Assembly: GCA_028289545.1 (NCBI GenBank)
Contig: JANQPG010000016.1
Location: 1 to 64,000, forward strand
Reading direction: 5' to 3'
DNA from: Woeseiaceae bacterium
Lineage (GTDB): Bacteria; Pseudomonadota; Gammaproteobacteria; Steroidobacterales; Woeseiaceae
Length of the DNA stretch: 64,000 nt
The position numbers and the translations under genes were made by a program. This document shows, in pieces, positions 55,007-63,637 of the stretch. Numbering within the stretch: the first letter of the stretch is position 1; every line of letters begins with the position of its first letter. Under the pieces are notes generated by a model that was not told the DNA's origin, ran no database searches, and saw nothing but the letters and a program-made list of their open reading frames with translations.

Positions 55007-56525
55007 CGTCTTCGGCGGCGCGCAGTGCTTCGAGTTCGTCCTGACGATAATAAAACCGATGGGTGAGTACCAGGTTACCGGTATCCACGGGCTGGCCGTC
55101 CGCGAAGCGCGGCCGATAAAAGCGCGTTCTGAGTTCGCGCTGCGTTTCTCTCAATAGGTCGTCGAACTCAGCCGGCTCGAACTCGATGAGTTCAACGTCG
55201 GTGACCCTGCCGCGCATCGTTACGCTGTAGCGCAATGCAACGCTGCCTTCCCGTAAATCGACGTCGGAGGCAATGCGATCCGCGGGGGTGGCTTCACCGG
55301 CAAAACCCGGCAGACTGCCGAGCCGCAGGGGATTGAGCTTTTCCAGCACTTGCGCACGGTGCTCCAGCCGTTCGTCTTCCTCCGACAGCATTGCCCACAC
55401 TTCACGGTAGACCTTGCGGGCGCTGGGCGCGCTCTGGCGTTTCATGTGGTAGTCGCCGAGCGCAAGCTTTGCATCAGCGAGCCGCATCCAGTCGATGTCG
55501 GGGTTTTCCTCCGCTATGCGCACCGCGCGTTTGAAGTAGATCTCCGCATTGATGGCGTCGGTCGACTGCGGCACCGTCGAGTGCCGGTCGATGAATTCGT
55601 AAGAGCGGCCGAGCTGCATGAGCGGCTCAACCAGGCTCGGGTCGTTCTTGCCTTTGCGGTCCTCGAGTATGCGGATGACGCGGCGATAGGTTGTGCGTTC
55701 GTCGTTGAAGTAACCGGTGCGGTGCTGCCACTGGGCGCGGCGAATCAGTGACGGCACCAGCGCAAGCATGTTGGATCGGTAAAACCGCTCGTTCAGCGAA
55801 TAGATCTTCTCATGCGCGTCACGCGCTTCATCCGTGAAGCCGAGCCGCAGGTTGGTTTCCGCGACCGATTCCAGCAGCTCGACCTGGTCCATGTTGTGCG
55901 GGCCTTCGTTAACGTGCGTGATGTGCACGGCGCGCGAGAAGGTGCGCAACGCCAGGTCGGGACGTTCGTTGCCGAGCTGCGCCGAGGCGAGGCCCTTCAG
56001 CGGGTTCACAAGTTGCTTGTCGAGCCGGTCGAAGTTGTCTTCCAGTATGTCGATCGCCGCCTCGAAATTCTGCGCGGCGGCGTCGTACTCTTCCTTGCGA
56101 TGCTGGACGATGCCCAGGTTCGTCAGCGCTTTCGCCGTTTCGGGGGATCGCGGGCCCCGCGTGCGGATCGACAGCTCGACGACACGTTTGGCAATCGTGT
56201 CGGCCGCGTCGATACTGCTTTCGTTCATGAGTTCCTTGAATCGGCTGAACTCGCTGGCGAGCCGCTCCTCGTCCGTCATGTCCGCGTACGGGTCGAGTTC
56301 GCCAGTCTCGTCTTCGACGGTGCCGACCTCGGCTTCGTCCGCGGCGCCGGCCTCCGGAACATCCACTTCTTCCGCGGCGTCCGTGTCGGCTGCAGCCGGT
56401 GCAACCGGCACCTGTTCTTCCCCGGAGGGCGGTTCCGTATTCGGTTCGGTCAGGTCGAGCGCGGCGGCTGTTCCCGAAAGTGCCGGCAACAGTGCTATGA
56501 GCAAAAGGCGGTGCGCGGTGTTCAT
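54999..56525 (-). CDS. Exported TPR protein with TonB-like C-terminal domain
   Basis: A 508-residue periplasmic protein (signal MNTAHRLLLIALLPALSGTAAA). An acidic linker (to about 85) leads to tetratricopeptide-like repeats (about 85-400, AKALTNLGIVQHRKEEYDAAAQNFEAA). The C-terminal 90 residues resemble a TonB C-terminal domain (GSVALRYSVTMRGRVTDVELIE, LVLTHRFYY), without the usual TonB membrane anchor. It is coupled to the M23 peptidase gene, so it may position or regulate that enzyme. No homolog with known function comes to mind. Confidence 0.75.
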   Translation of the reverse strand: MNTAHRLLLIALLPALSGTAAALDLTEPNTEPPSGEEQVPVAPAAADTDAAEEVDVPEAGAADEAEVGTVEDETGELDPYADMTDEERLASEFSRFKELMNESSIDAADTIAKRVVELSIRTRGPRSPETAKALTNLGIVQHRKEEYDAAAQNFEAAIDILEDNFDRLDKQLVNPLKGLASAQLGNERPDLALRTFSRAVHITHVNEGPHNMDQVELLESVAETNLRLGFTDEARDAHEKIYSLNERFYRSNMLALVPSLIRRAQWQHRTGYFNDERTTYRRVIRILEDRKGKNDPSLVEPLMQLGRSYEFIDRHSTVPQSTDAINAEIYFKRAVRIAEENPDIDWMRLADAKLALGDYHMKRQSAPSARKVYREVWAMLSEEDERLEHRAQVLEKLNPLRLGSLPGFAGEATPADRIASDVDLREGSVALRYSVTMRGRVTDVELIEFEPAEFDDLLRETQRELRTRFYRPRFADGQPVDTGNLVLTHRFYYRQDELEALRAAEDDD

Positions 56526-56747
56526 ACGTGGTTCTTAGGCAATTTTCCGGGGCAACCTCGGCGTTCCGCTTAACGTAATCTTAAGACAATCGGCACCGGA
56601 GCGAGTTCGGTTCGGTCCAATGCATCTGCAACCCCTAGTGTATACCAGTGTGGCGGGCCGTAAGGCCCGTGTTAACCGCGACGTTACAGTTTGAAACGCC
56701 CCCAGGCGTTGTTGCTTTGCCGTTCGCCCTTCTGTTTTCCGACGATT

Positions 56748-57812
56748 TCAGAAATCGAGGCCCAGCTGGCGCTGGCCGGGCGGTTCGAACTGTGAGCAAT
56801 CGAGTCGTTCCTGGTAGCGATGGCGTACCAGTCCGTGCCGGCGAGCCGCGGCGTCGAAGCGTGTCGCCAGCATGTCGGCGTAGGGTCCGCGTCCACGCTG
56901 GCGAACACCAAAACGGGCGTCGTAGTCCTTGCCGCCGCTGGCCTGCCGGACGAGGCTCATGACGTGCTCCGCGCGATCCGGGAAGTGGGTTTCCAGCCAC
57001 TCGACAAACAGCGGCCGCACCTCGTGCGGCAGCCGCAGAAACACGTAGTGCGCCTGATTCGCGCCGTGCGCCGCGACCGCTTCGAGGATGTTTTCGAGTT
57101 CGTGATCATTGATTGCGGGGATGACCGGCGCCACCAGCGTGCTGACGGGAATGCCGGCGTCATTGAGGGTCGACATAGCTTTTAGCCGGCTATCCGCCGA
57201 CGGAACACGCGGTTCCATGATGCGTTTGAGCGCAACGTCGAGTGTCGGCAGGCTGATCGCGACGGAACAAAGCCGCCGGGCGGCCAGCGCCGCGAGCAGG
57301 TCGATGTCGCGAAGGATAAGCGTTCCTTTCGTGATGAGGTTGACCGGGTGGCGGTGTTTCAGGAACAGCGTCAGCAGCTGGCGCGTGATGCGCTGCTGTT
57401 TCTCGAGTGGCTGATAGGGATCGGTGTTGGCGCCGATCGTAATGGGTTCACACTCGTAGCCGTTCTTCGACCAGGCCGCTTCGAGGCGCTCCGCGGCGTT
57501 GGGTTTGTAGAAAATGCGCGACTCGAAATCGAGGCCCGGCGACAGGTCGAGATAGCTGTGGCTGGGCCGGGCGTAGCAGTAGATGCAGCCGTGCTCGCAG
57601 CCCTGATACGGGTTGATCGAGCGGTTGAACGGCACATCGGGTGAATTGTTGCGCGCAATGATCTTGCCCGCCTGCATTGCTTTGTAGACGCTGCGCGGCG
57701 CGGCTTGCCGGTTCGCTGCTTCTTCCTCGGGGGAAAAATCGACGGTCCGTTCGCTGAAACGGCCGTCGACACGCGATACGGCGCCGCGCCCCTTGAAGAA
57801 GGTTCCGGCCAT
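56748..57812 (-). CDS. Radical SAM protein, spore-photoproduct-lyase-like (PA0069 family)
   Basis: A 354-residue radical SAM protein with the cluster motif C72-x3-C76-x2-C79 (GCEHGCIYCYARPSH). The PA0069 family signature RSINPYQGCEHG and INDHELENILEAVAAHGA are seen, and TLVAPVIPAIND follows. The family is related to SplB-type DNA repair enzymes but its reaction is unknown. An almost perfect LexA box lies 27 nt upstream of its ATG, so it should be induced by DNA damage. This supports a role in DNA repair. Confidence 0.88.
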   Translation of the reverse strand: MAGTFFKGRGAVSRVDGRFSERTVDFSPEEEAANRQAAPRSVYKAMQAGKIIARNNSPDVPFNRSINPYQGCEHGCIYCYARPSHSYLDLSPGLDFESRIFYKPNAAERLEAAWSKNGYECEPITIGANTDPYQPLEKQQRITRQLLTLFLKHRHPVNLITKGTLILRDIDLLAALAARRLCSVAISLPTLDVALKRIMEPRVPSADSRLKAMSTLNDAGIPVSTLVAPVIPAINDHELENILEAVAAHGANQAHYVFLRLPHEVRPLFVEWLETHFPDRAEHVMSLVRQASGGKDYDARFGVRQRGRGPYADMLATRFDAAARRHGLVRHRYQERLDCSQFEPPGQRQLGLDF

Positions 57813-57838
57813 TTTGGTAGTCCGAACTGAGTCTCGAA

Positions 57839-57858
57839 TACTGTATATAAAAACAGTA
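57839..57858. promoter_or_regulatory. LexA (SOS) box upstream of the radical SAM gene
   Basis: TACTGTATATAAAAACAGTA keeps the CTGT-N8-ACAG core of the gammaproteobacterial SOS box, with an AT-rich centre. The dyad extends outward to 57833-57864, with 12-bp arms and one mismatch. It is centred 37 nt upstream of ATG 57812 and overlaps the likely promoter. Confidence 0.9.
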
Positions 57859-57945
57859 CTCGAGGGTTCGGGTTCGGGTCAAGCCCGGGTCGCCCTGCGG
57901 CCGGCGACAGCCGCGAATGGAATCCCGCCGCCGGGTTTTCGGAGC

Positions 57946-58299
57946 CTAGTTAAGCACGCGGTAGCCGCGCCCACGCATGCAGTTCTTCCAGACCTGCTGC
58001 TTCTCCCTGTCTGCGTCGAGACCCGAGCGTGTGCCGCCATACAGGCCGCCGTAGGCCGCGCCGCGTCCCACCTCGCCGTCGATCGCGCCGGTGGCGGCGC
58101 CAATGGCGGCGCCGAGAGCCGTGCCTTTGGCCGTGCCCTTGGCGACGGAGACCTCGTGGGAGTATTGCTCACATTCGGCTCGATCGCGGGCGTAAACCTC
58201 GGGGTCCACGCCTTTGGTGTCGACAATAGGGGCCGGGTTGGCCGCGCAGCCCGCCATAATCAGGGTGCCGAGGACAAATCCGTATCGTGTCAGCGTCAT
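57946..58299 (-). CDS. Glycine-zipper lipoprotein
   Basis: A 117-residue lipoprotein (MTLTRYGFVLGTLIMAGC, C18) with a central glycine-zipper helix (GTALGAAIGAATGAIDGEVG) followed by GAAYGGLYGGTRSG and a short Cys/Arg tail ending GRGYRVLN. Glycine-zipper lipoproteins are common in envelopes and may pack against membranes, but function is unknown. ATG 58299 has GAGG upstream. Confidence 0.8.
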   Translation of the reverse strand: MTLTRYGFVLGTLIMAGCAANPAPIVDTKGVDPEVYARDRAECEQYSHEVSVAKGTAKGTALGAAIGAATGAIDGEVGRGAAYGGLYGGTRSGLDADREKQQVWKNCMRGRGYRVLN

Positions 58300-58523
58300 T
58301 GACGGTTCCTCATTGGGCTTCTGCAAGGCTTTAGATTATGCCGAAGCTGGTTAAACCTTACCTGAACGAGGGGCGCCCAACGCATCCATGGAAGGCCGCC
58401 CGATACACTCAACAACGCACAGGTAGCGTAAGGGTTGACTCCGCCGGACGGCTTTTGTTCGCGAGATCAGCCAGCGGGCAGGGCCGGCGAAGAGAGGCCG
58501 GCCCGCCGCGTTTGTGAAGGCTG

Positions 58524-59375
58524 TCAGCTGGCCGCAGCCTGGTACAGGTGTACATCCTGCTGCGGGAACGGGAAGGAAATACCCTCCTGGTCGAAGCGTT
58601 TCTTGATTGCTTCGGTTAGGTCGAAGTGCACGCCCCAGTAATCGGCGGTCTTGACCCACGGGCGCAGCACGAAGTTGACGCTGGAGTCGCCGAGTTCCGA
58701 GACCGCAATGGTGCATGCCGGGTCCTCGAGGATTCGATCTTCGGCGGCGACGAGTTCCTCGAGCGTGCGGCGAACCTTGTCGAGATCGTCGTCGTAGCTT
58801 ACGCCCACGGTCATGTCGACGCGGCGCATGTCATTGGCCGAGTAGTTGGTAATGATGCTGTCCATGATCTGGCCGTTCGGCACGATGATCTGCTTGTTGT
58901 CGGGAGTTTTGAGAATGGTGGTCAGAATCTGCACCTGTTCGATCGTGCCGCTGATTCCGGCCGCTTCGACGTAGTCCCCGACCTTGTAGGGACGGAACAG
59001 CACAATCAGAACGCCGGCGGCAAAGTTCGACAGCGAACCCTGCAGGGCGAGGCCAACCGCGAGGCCGGCCGCGCCGACAACGGCGACAAACTGCGCACTC
59101 GGTACGCCGAGCTTGGTGATTGCGGCAATAACGACGAAAACCAGCAGGGCCATGCGGACAAGATTGCTGACAAACGAGGTCAGCGTGGCGTCGACGTTAT
59201 TTTTCTCGAGCAGCTTACGCAGCGCGCGGACCAGGAGTCCGACGATCCATTTACCGATGTAGAAAATCAGGATCGCGGTAACGAGATTGATGGCGAATTC
59301 GGCGCCTTCGGTCTTGATGAGCTCGACAAATTGCGTGCCGTAATTGCTGAGCTGCGTCAGTTGTTCTTCGTTCAT
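58524..59375 (-). CDS. mscS: Small-conductance mechanosensitive channel MscS
   Basis: A 283-residue inner-membrane channel that opens under osmotic downshock. It matches E. coli MscS in length and order: three N-terminal helices, the pore helix GAAGLAVGLALQGSLSNFAAG, then the beta domain (FRPYKVGDYVEAAGISGTI, IIVPNGQIMDSIITNYS) and the C-terminal alpha/beta domain ending near FPFPQQDVHLYQ. Its ATG overlaps the EamA transporter stop as ATGA. Confidence 0.94.
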   Translation of the reverse strand: MNEEQLTQLSNYGTQFVELIKTEGAEFAINLVTAILIFYIGKWIVGLLVRALRKLLEKNNVDATLTSFVSNLVRMALLVFVVIAAITKLGVPSAQFVAVVGAAGLAVGLALQGSLSNFAAGVLIVLFRPYKVGDYVEAAGISGTIEQVQILTTILKTPDNKQIIVPNGQIMDSIITNYSANDMRRVDMTVGVSYDDDLDKVRRTLEELVAAEDRILEDPACTIAVSELGDSSVNFVLRPWVKTADYWGVHFDLTEAIKKRFDQEGISFPFPQQDVHLYQAAAS

Positions 59376-60259
59376 GGTGTTTCCCTGTTGCTGTTCTGGC
59401 TCAGGACAAGCCAGTTTCCGATCAGGATCAGAAGGATGCCGAGAGCCGCCGGAAAACTCCAGCGATAGCTTTCGAAGAACGTCGACATGATTAGCGCGAC
59501 GACGGGGAACAGTATCGAGCTGTAGGCGGCGCGTGCCGCACCAATTCGGCGCAGCAGCGCTATGTAGCAGCCGAAGGCAACCGCCGAGCCAAAAACGGCA
59601 AGGTACAGAAGCGATGCTATGTAACCGAATTCGAAGGAGAAACTGAGAGGGCGCGATTGCGCCAGCGCGAGCAGCAGCGACAGCGCGCCGCCGAGCAGCA
59701 TACCGTGCGCGTTGACGGCGACCACGGGCAGGCGCTGCTCCGCGCTGGCGACAGCGCTCATGTTGCCAAGCGACGCGGACAGTGTGCCGCCCAGCACCAG
59801 CGCAATGCCGATCAGGGCCTCCGACCGGCCGCCGGGCAGCCTGAGCTCCGGGAGAAACAAGAGCGCAATCCCGGCAACGCCAATGACACCCGCGAGCAGC
59901 GAGCGCCGATCGGTGCGCGTGTTGAAGAACAGCCGCCCGAAAATGGCGTTGAGGATCACAATGAGGCTAAACAGCACCGCAACCAGGCCCGTGCTCAGGT
60001 AGGCCGTGCCGTGATAGATAAACAGGTAGTTGACGCAGAACAGCAGGAGACCCTGCAGCGCAACGGTGGGCAGCGCGCTCGACGGAACGCCGAGTTGGCG
60101 GCCGGTTAGCAAGGCATAACCGTAAAGCACCGCTGCCGCCAGCAGGAAGCGGTAGCCCACCGATACCGATATGTCGATTTCGCCCAGTTGGAACGGGATG
60201 GCGACCCACGTTGTGCCCCAGATGAGCACGACGCTCGCATAGAGCAGAAAACTTTGCAT
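59372..60259 (-). CDS. EamA/DMT family transporter
   Basis: A 295-residue inner-membrane protein with ten predicted helices in two EamA halves (first WGTTWVAIPFQLG; second GTLSASLGNMSAV through SYRWSFPAALGILLILIGNWLVL). The family exports metabolites and amino acids; the substrate is not known here. It overlaps mscS as ATGA and so is coupled to it. Two copies of a 41-bp direct repeat lie in its 5' region. Confidence 0.88.
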   Translation of the reverse strand: MQSFLLYASVVLIWGTTWVAIPFQLGEIDISVSVGYRFLLAAAVLYGYALLTGRQLGVPSSALPTVALQGLLLFCVNYLFIYHGTAYLSTGLVAVLFSLIVILNAIFGRLFFNTRTDRRSLLAGVIGVAGIALLFLPELRLPGGRSEALIGIALVLGGTLSASLGNMSAVASAEQRLPVVAVNAHGMLLGGALSLLLALAQSRPLSFSFEFGYIASLLYLAVFGSAVAFGCYIALLRRIGAARAAYSSILFPVVALIMSTFFESYRWSFPAALGILLILIGNWLVLSQNSNRETP

Positions 60260-60289
60260 GGGTATCCCGGCGGCGCGAAAGGCGAAAGC

Positions 60290-60358
60290 CTACCCAATGA
60301 GGGCGCTATTTGCAGCTGAGCCCGGAGAAGCTACCCAATGAAGGCAGTGTTGGCAGCG
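60290..60358. repeat. Two direct copies of a 41-bp-spaced repeat upstream of the EamA gene
   Basis: CTACCCAATG at 60290 and 60331 begins two copies of about 28 bp, with 22 matching positions. On the minus strand each reads as a coding-like tail ANSALIG-stop or ANTAFIG-stop, but no gene uses this frame. It sits between the yellow-like gene stop and the EamA start, so it could be a paired operator or a decayed duplication. Confidence 0.5.
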
Positions 60359-60362
60359 ACGC

Positions 60363-61511
60363 TCAGGTTTCCGGGGATTCTCCCGGATTGGGCGCTTCGT
60401 CCTCTCCGCCGGAAACCCGCGGCCTGAACCGATGCATCCGGAAAGGGCCTTTCGCTTTGATGACCTCCCCGGAGTTCAGCACCACGTCGGGGAGTGCGCT
60501 GTCGGTGACGTACAGCCAGCCGTCGGGACTCAACGCAATACCTTCCGGCCAGCGGATATTCTCTGACTGAATGAGCGTGCGCGCCTTGCGGTCCCGTCCG
60601 AAGCGGTAGATGGCGTTGTGCTCCACGTCGGTGACGTAGACCGTCCCGTCGGCGTCCACGGCAAAACCGTCGCTCAAGGGTTTGGTTGCATAAAACTCGA
60701 CGGCGGCCGCAAGCTGACTGTCTGGCAGGTAACGTGTGGTGAGATCCTCGAGCGGCACGCGGTACAGTCCCGATCCGGAAATGGCGCCAAAATAAACCCA
60801 CTTGTCGTCAACGGCAACGCCGTTGACACCGCCACGCATCGTCACGATTCCGCCCAGGAACGACATTTCCCGGTTGTTGCTTTCGATGACGTAGCGTTCG
60901 GCCGAGACTGAAGGATGGCGCTCCAGCACCCGCCGCGTCGAACCGGATTCCACGTTGTAAACGATCAGCGCCGGACTTTTACGCCAGTAGCTCGAGTCGC
61001 TGATCACAATGGTGTTGCCGTCCGGGCTGACGGCAAGGTCCTGCAGGAACGAGCCCTTGGGCGCAATGATGTCGTTGAAGCGCTCGTCGGCAATCAGGCT
61101 GCCCGTTTCGATGTCGAAGCCGAGGAGGCGTGGCTGGCGGATGCCGTGATTGCCGTGGTCGATGACCCAGAGCCGGCCCTTGCGGTCGGCGACGATGCCG
61201 AGTGGTGTATCGAGCAGCGTCTGCTGTGCTTTGCCGTCGGGCCACGGTTCCGATGCACCCTCGACAAATTCCAGTAGCTTGTTGCCGCTTGGGCGCGCCT
61301 CGGAATGGACCGTAAAAAACACCCGGCTACCGTCGGTAACGGCGACGTTTCCCAGCGGTTCGGGGTATTGCAGGACCTCTTCGAGGATCGACTGGTTCAG
61401 GATCGGCGTGGACGAGAGATTCGGATAGGGTTCGCCGCCGCCGTATCGAATCCATGCGAGCGTGGCGCTCGATACGGCCAGAAGGACGATGATCAGGAGG
61501 AGTTTCTTCAT
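60363..61511 (-). CDS. Yellow/major-royal-jelly-like beta-propeller protein
   Basis: A 382-residue exported protein with an N-terminal signal or anchor (MKKLLLIIVLLAVSSATLAW). The six-bladed propeller pattern of the yellow/MRJP family follows (TPLGIVADRKGRLWVIDHGN, LQDLAVSPDGNTIVISDSS, GVNGVAVDDKWVYFGAISG, DGFAVDADGTVYVTDVEHN, WPEGIALSPDGWLYVTDS). Bacterial members are uncharacterised; some are annotated as dopachrome-converting enzymes. ATG 61511 is chosen because the hydrophobic segment begins there. Confidence 0.8.
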   Translation of the reverse strand: MKKLLLIIVLLAVSSATLAWIRYGGGEPYPNLSSTPILNQSILEEVLQYPEPLGNVAVTDGSRVFFTVHSEARPSGNKLLEFVEGASEPWPDGKAQQTLLDTPLGIVADRKGRLWVIDHGNHGIRQPRLLGFDIETGSLIADERFNDIIAPKGSFLQDLAVSPDGNTIVISDSSYWRKSPALIVYNVESGSTRRVLERHPSVSAERYVIESNNREMSFLGGIVTMRGGVNGVAVDDKWVYFGAISGSGLYRVPLEDLTTRYLPDSQLAAAVEFYATKPLSDGFAVDADGTVYVTDVEHNAIYRFGRDRKARTLIQSENIRWPEGIALSPDGWLYVTDSALPDVVLNSGEVIKAKGPFRMHRFRPRVSGGEDEAPNPGESPET

Positions 61512-61642
61512 CGCAAAGACGATGGGTTTCCAAAAAAGATGGGGTCCCGTAGCCGGTCCACGGCACGGAATTCTACAGCAAACACACCCCAAAATAGCCG
61601 ACGGGCATCACGAACCCGGCCAGCAAAACGAACCGCCCGAAA

Positions 61643-62521
61643 TCAGCCGGCAAACGCCATGAGCCACCCAAACGCGATTAACAGCACGGCCATGCCCCCG
61701 GCCACCTGCTGGCGTCGCCGGCAGCGTATTTTTGTGGCCACGGCGGTCAGCAGCATGCCGCCGGCAAATCCGAACACGAACCCCAGTAGATGCGCGCCGA
61801 CGTCGGTGTTCTCGTCGCCGGTACCCGTGAACATCAGCAGCGCCAGCCCGCCGACGATCGGGCCGTAGCGGTACACCCAGCGGTCTTGCGGCAGGAGCTT
61901 GCCGCGCCAGACAAAACCGGCGGTCAGCCCGAGCGCGGCAAACACGGCGGTGGAGGCGCCGATAGCGCGATGCCCGGCGTCCAGAAACAGCGTGTTGGCG
62001 AGATTGCCGAGCGCGCCGGCCACGACAATGGTGAGCCAGCCTACGCCCGAACCGGCAAGGCGTCCCGCGAACCAGCCGAAGAACAAGCCGAACACGAGGT
62101 TGCCCACCAGGTGTTCGAGATCGAGGTGCAAGGTCAGCGCCGTCAGGACACGCCACCACTCGCCAGCGCGCACGAGTTGACCGTCGATTCGCCCTTCAGC
62201 CAGCCAGTCGACGCCAAACGCGGCGCGGCCCGCCAGACCGGCGATGAGACAGATGCACAGGAAATAGCCTGCAACACCCGGCACAGGGTCGTGATACTGA
62301 ATCACCGGCGGCGGCTCGCGGGTCACCGTCGAGTTTTCTTCGTCGTACAGCCTCAGTTCGTCGCCGGCGCGGATCGAGTAGGCCTCCGGGACGAGCAGCG
62401 CCGACGAATCGGTGTCGTGCACGGTTTCATGGGGTATGCCAGCCGCCGCAAGCACAAGAGCGCGATCAGCGCAGTCCCTCCGGTTGCGGCTTTGATAAAC
62501 GACTCGGTATTCGTCGGACAT
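61643..62521 (-). CDS. Rhomboid family intramembrane serine protease
   Basis: A 292-residue inner-membrane protease. Catalytic serine S190 lies in GASTAVFAALG, catalytic histidine H244 in DVGAHLLGFVFG, and the HLDLEHLVGN motif holds the oxyanion-site asparagine. Six helices are visible. The first 85 residues form a soluble domain before the first helix (YFLCICLIAGLAG). Substrates unknown. Its start codon lies in the last of three 47-bp repeats, so it may be translated by coupling from the sirtuin gene through short leader frames. Confidence 0.9.
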   Translation of the reverse strand: MSDEYRVVYQSRNRRDCADRALVLAAAGIPHETVHDTDSSALLVPEAYSIRAGDELRLYDEENSTVTREPPPVIQYHDPVPGVAGYFLCICLIAGLAGRAAFGVDWLAEGRIDGQLVRAGEWWRVLTALTLHLDLEHLVGNLVFGLFFGWFAGRLAGSGVGWLTIVVAGALGNLANTLFLDAGHRAIGASTAVFAALGLTAGFVWRGKLLPQDRWVYRYGPIVGGLALLMFTGTGDENTDVGAHLLGFVFGFAGGMLLTAVATKIRCRRRQQVAGGMAVLLIAFGWLMAFAG

Positions 62522-62568
62522 TACGGAGGTGTCCGGTCGCGATGGACGGTTCGGTGCGCGTCGGACAT
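62521..62568 (-). CDS. Leader peptide 2, 15 residues, TAATG-coupled to rhomboid
   Basis: MSDAHRTVHRDRTPP followed by TAA, whose last base is the A of the rhomboid ATG. It copies the first residues of rhomboid (MSDEYRVVYQSR) in a shifted frame. It was created by the 47-bp repeat. Translation is plausible by coupling, not shown. Confidence 0.35.
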   Translation of the reverse strand: MSDAHRTVHRDRTPP

Positions 62569-62615
62569 TATCGAGAAGTCCGGCAGCGGCAGACGATTCG
62601 GTACTCGTCAGACAT
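62568..62615 (-). CDS. Leader peptide 1, 15 residues, TAATG-coupled to the sirtuin stop
   Basis: MSDEYRIVCRCRTSR followed by TAA overlapping the next ATG. Its own ATG overlaps the sirtuin TAA as TAATG. The start MSDEYR matches rhomboid and the end TSR-stop matches the sirtuin end, as expected from a duplicated gene junction. Confidence 0.35.
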   Translation of the reverse strand: MSDEYRIVCRCRTSR

Positions 62616-63490
62616 TACCGGGAAGTGAGGCGGATCTCCGGGTTTGCAAGCCTGTCCCTGTCGACCGAACCCAGTAGCCCCGCAACCGCCGACAGCGTTA
62701 CAGCGCAGTCGGCATCCAGCTTGAGTGCGGCCAGCGCGTCGGCGCGCGTGCGGCCGCGATTCAGTATGGCGATCGGTTTGCCGAGGGCATCGGCGCGGCG
62801 CGGAAAGCGTAACCCCGAATACACCATGAGCGACGAACCGATCACGAGCAGCGCGCTACTGGCAGCGATCGACGCATAGGCCTGCTCAACACGCGCTACC
62901 GGCACGTTCTCGCCAAAGAACACGACGTCCGGCTTGACGATGCCTCCGCAGACCGGGCAGTCCGGCACGTCGAATGCGCTGGTGTCGTTATCCTCCAGCA
63001 CGGCATCGCCATCCGGTTTCAGCGAACGAACCCTGCGATCCCATCGAGGATTGCGGTCTTCGAGCATCGCCTGCCAGCTCGATCGCGCCTCTCGCCAGCC
63101 GCAATCGAGGCAAACGACACGATCGAGTCGCCCATGCAGGTCAACCGTTCGCAAACTGCCGGCGGTTTCGTGCAGGCCGTCGACGTTCTGCGTGACGACA
63201 AGGTCGATGTGGCCGGCTTCCTCGAGATCGACCAGCGCGCGATGTGCGGCGTTGGGCTCGGCAGTCGACATGCGGTTCCAGCCTGCGAAGCTGCGCGCCC
63301 AGTAGCGCTGTCGGCCCGCAAGAGAGCCCGTAAATTCGGCGAACTGCATCGGTTTTGCGTGTTTCCAGTTGCCGTTGCGGTCGCGGTAATCGGGAATTCC
63401 GGAGCCTGTGCTGATGCCCGCGCCGGTGACTACCGTCAGCGTGCCGTGGCGGTCCAGAAAGTCGCCTAGCCTCTTCGCTGCTTCATTCAT
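62615..63490 (-). CDS. NAD-dependent protein deacylase, sirtuin family
   Basis: A 291-residue sirtuin, which removes acyl groups from lysine using NAD. Motifs in order: NAD site VTGAGISTGSGIPDYRDRNG, substrate loop TQNVDGLHETAGS, catalytic histidine in DLHGRLDRVVC, zinc cysteines CLDC and CPVC, and VKPDVVFFGENVP. Later GSSLMVYSGLRFP marks the NAD-ribose site. All key residues are present. It is upstream of rhomboid and its stop is coupled to the first leader frame. Confidence 0.92.
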   Translation of the reverse strand: MNEAAKRLGDFLDRHGTLTVVTGAGISTGSGIPDYRDRNGNWKHAKPMQFAEFTGSLAGRQRYWARSFAGWNRMSTAEPNAAHRALVDLEEAGHIDLVVTQNVDGLHETAGSLRTVDLHGRLDRVVCLDCGWREARSSWQAMLEDRNPRWDRRVRSLKPDGDAVLEDNDTSAFDVPDCPVCGGIVKPDVVFFGENVPVARVEQAYASIAASSALLVIGSSLMVYSGLRFPRRADALGKPIAILNRGRTRADALAALKLDADCAVTLSAVAGLLGSVDRDRLANPEIRLTSR

Positions 63491-63637
63491 GTCGGGGATT
63501 GCAGCACCCGCGCCGTGAGGGCGTCAAGCGGGCGGCTGCTGCCGGTCGCACACGGGCCCGGTGCAGGTTGTGGATGCCTTAAGCCCCGGTTCAGGCAGAC
63601 GCCAGCAGACTGAGCGGCAAGTAAAGGAGTACGAGTT

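Larger units (their letters stand above)
62499..62639. repeat. Three tandem 47-bp repeats covering the sirtuin stop and rhomboid start
   Basis: Units start at 62499, 62546 and 62593. Each contains TCGGT-N3-CGTC-N-GACATTA (the reverse of TAATGTC), that is, a stop-start TAATG with the first codons MSD. The first two units are the closest in the start-codon part. The period of 47 equals sixteen codons minus one base, which keeps the TAATG overlap in every copy. Confidence 0.9.

Noticed and set aside
56650..56712. Hairpins GGGCC-GTAA-GGCCC and AACGCC-N4-GGCGTT after the radical SAM gene
   Set aside because: Stems are short and lack a U-run on either strand, so they are not called terminators.
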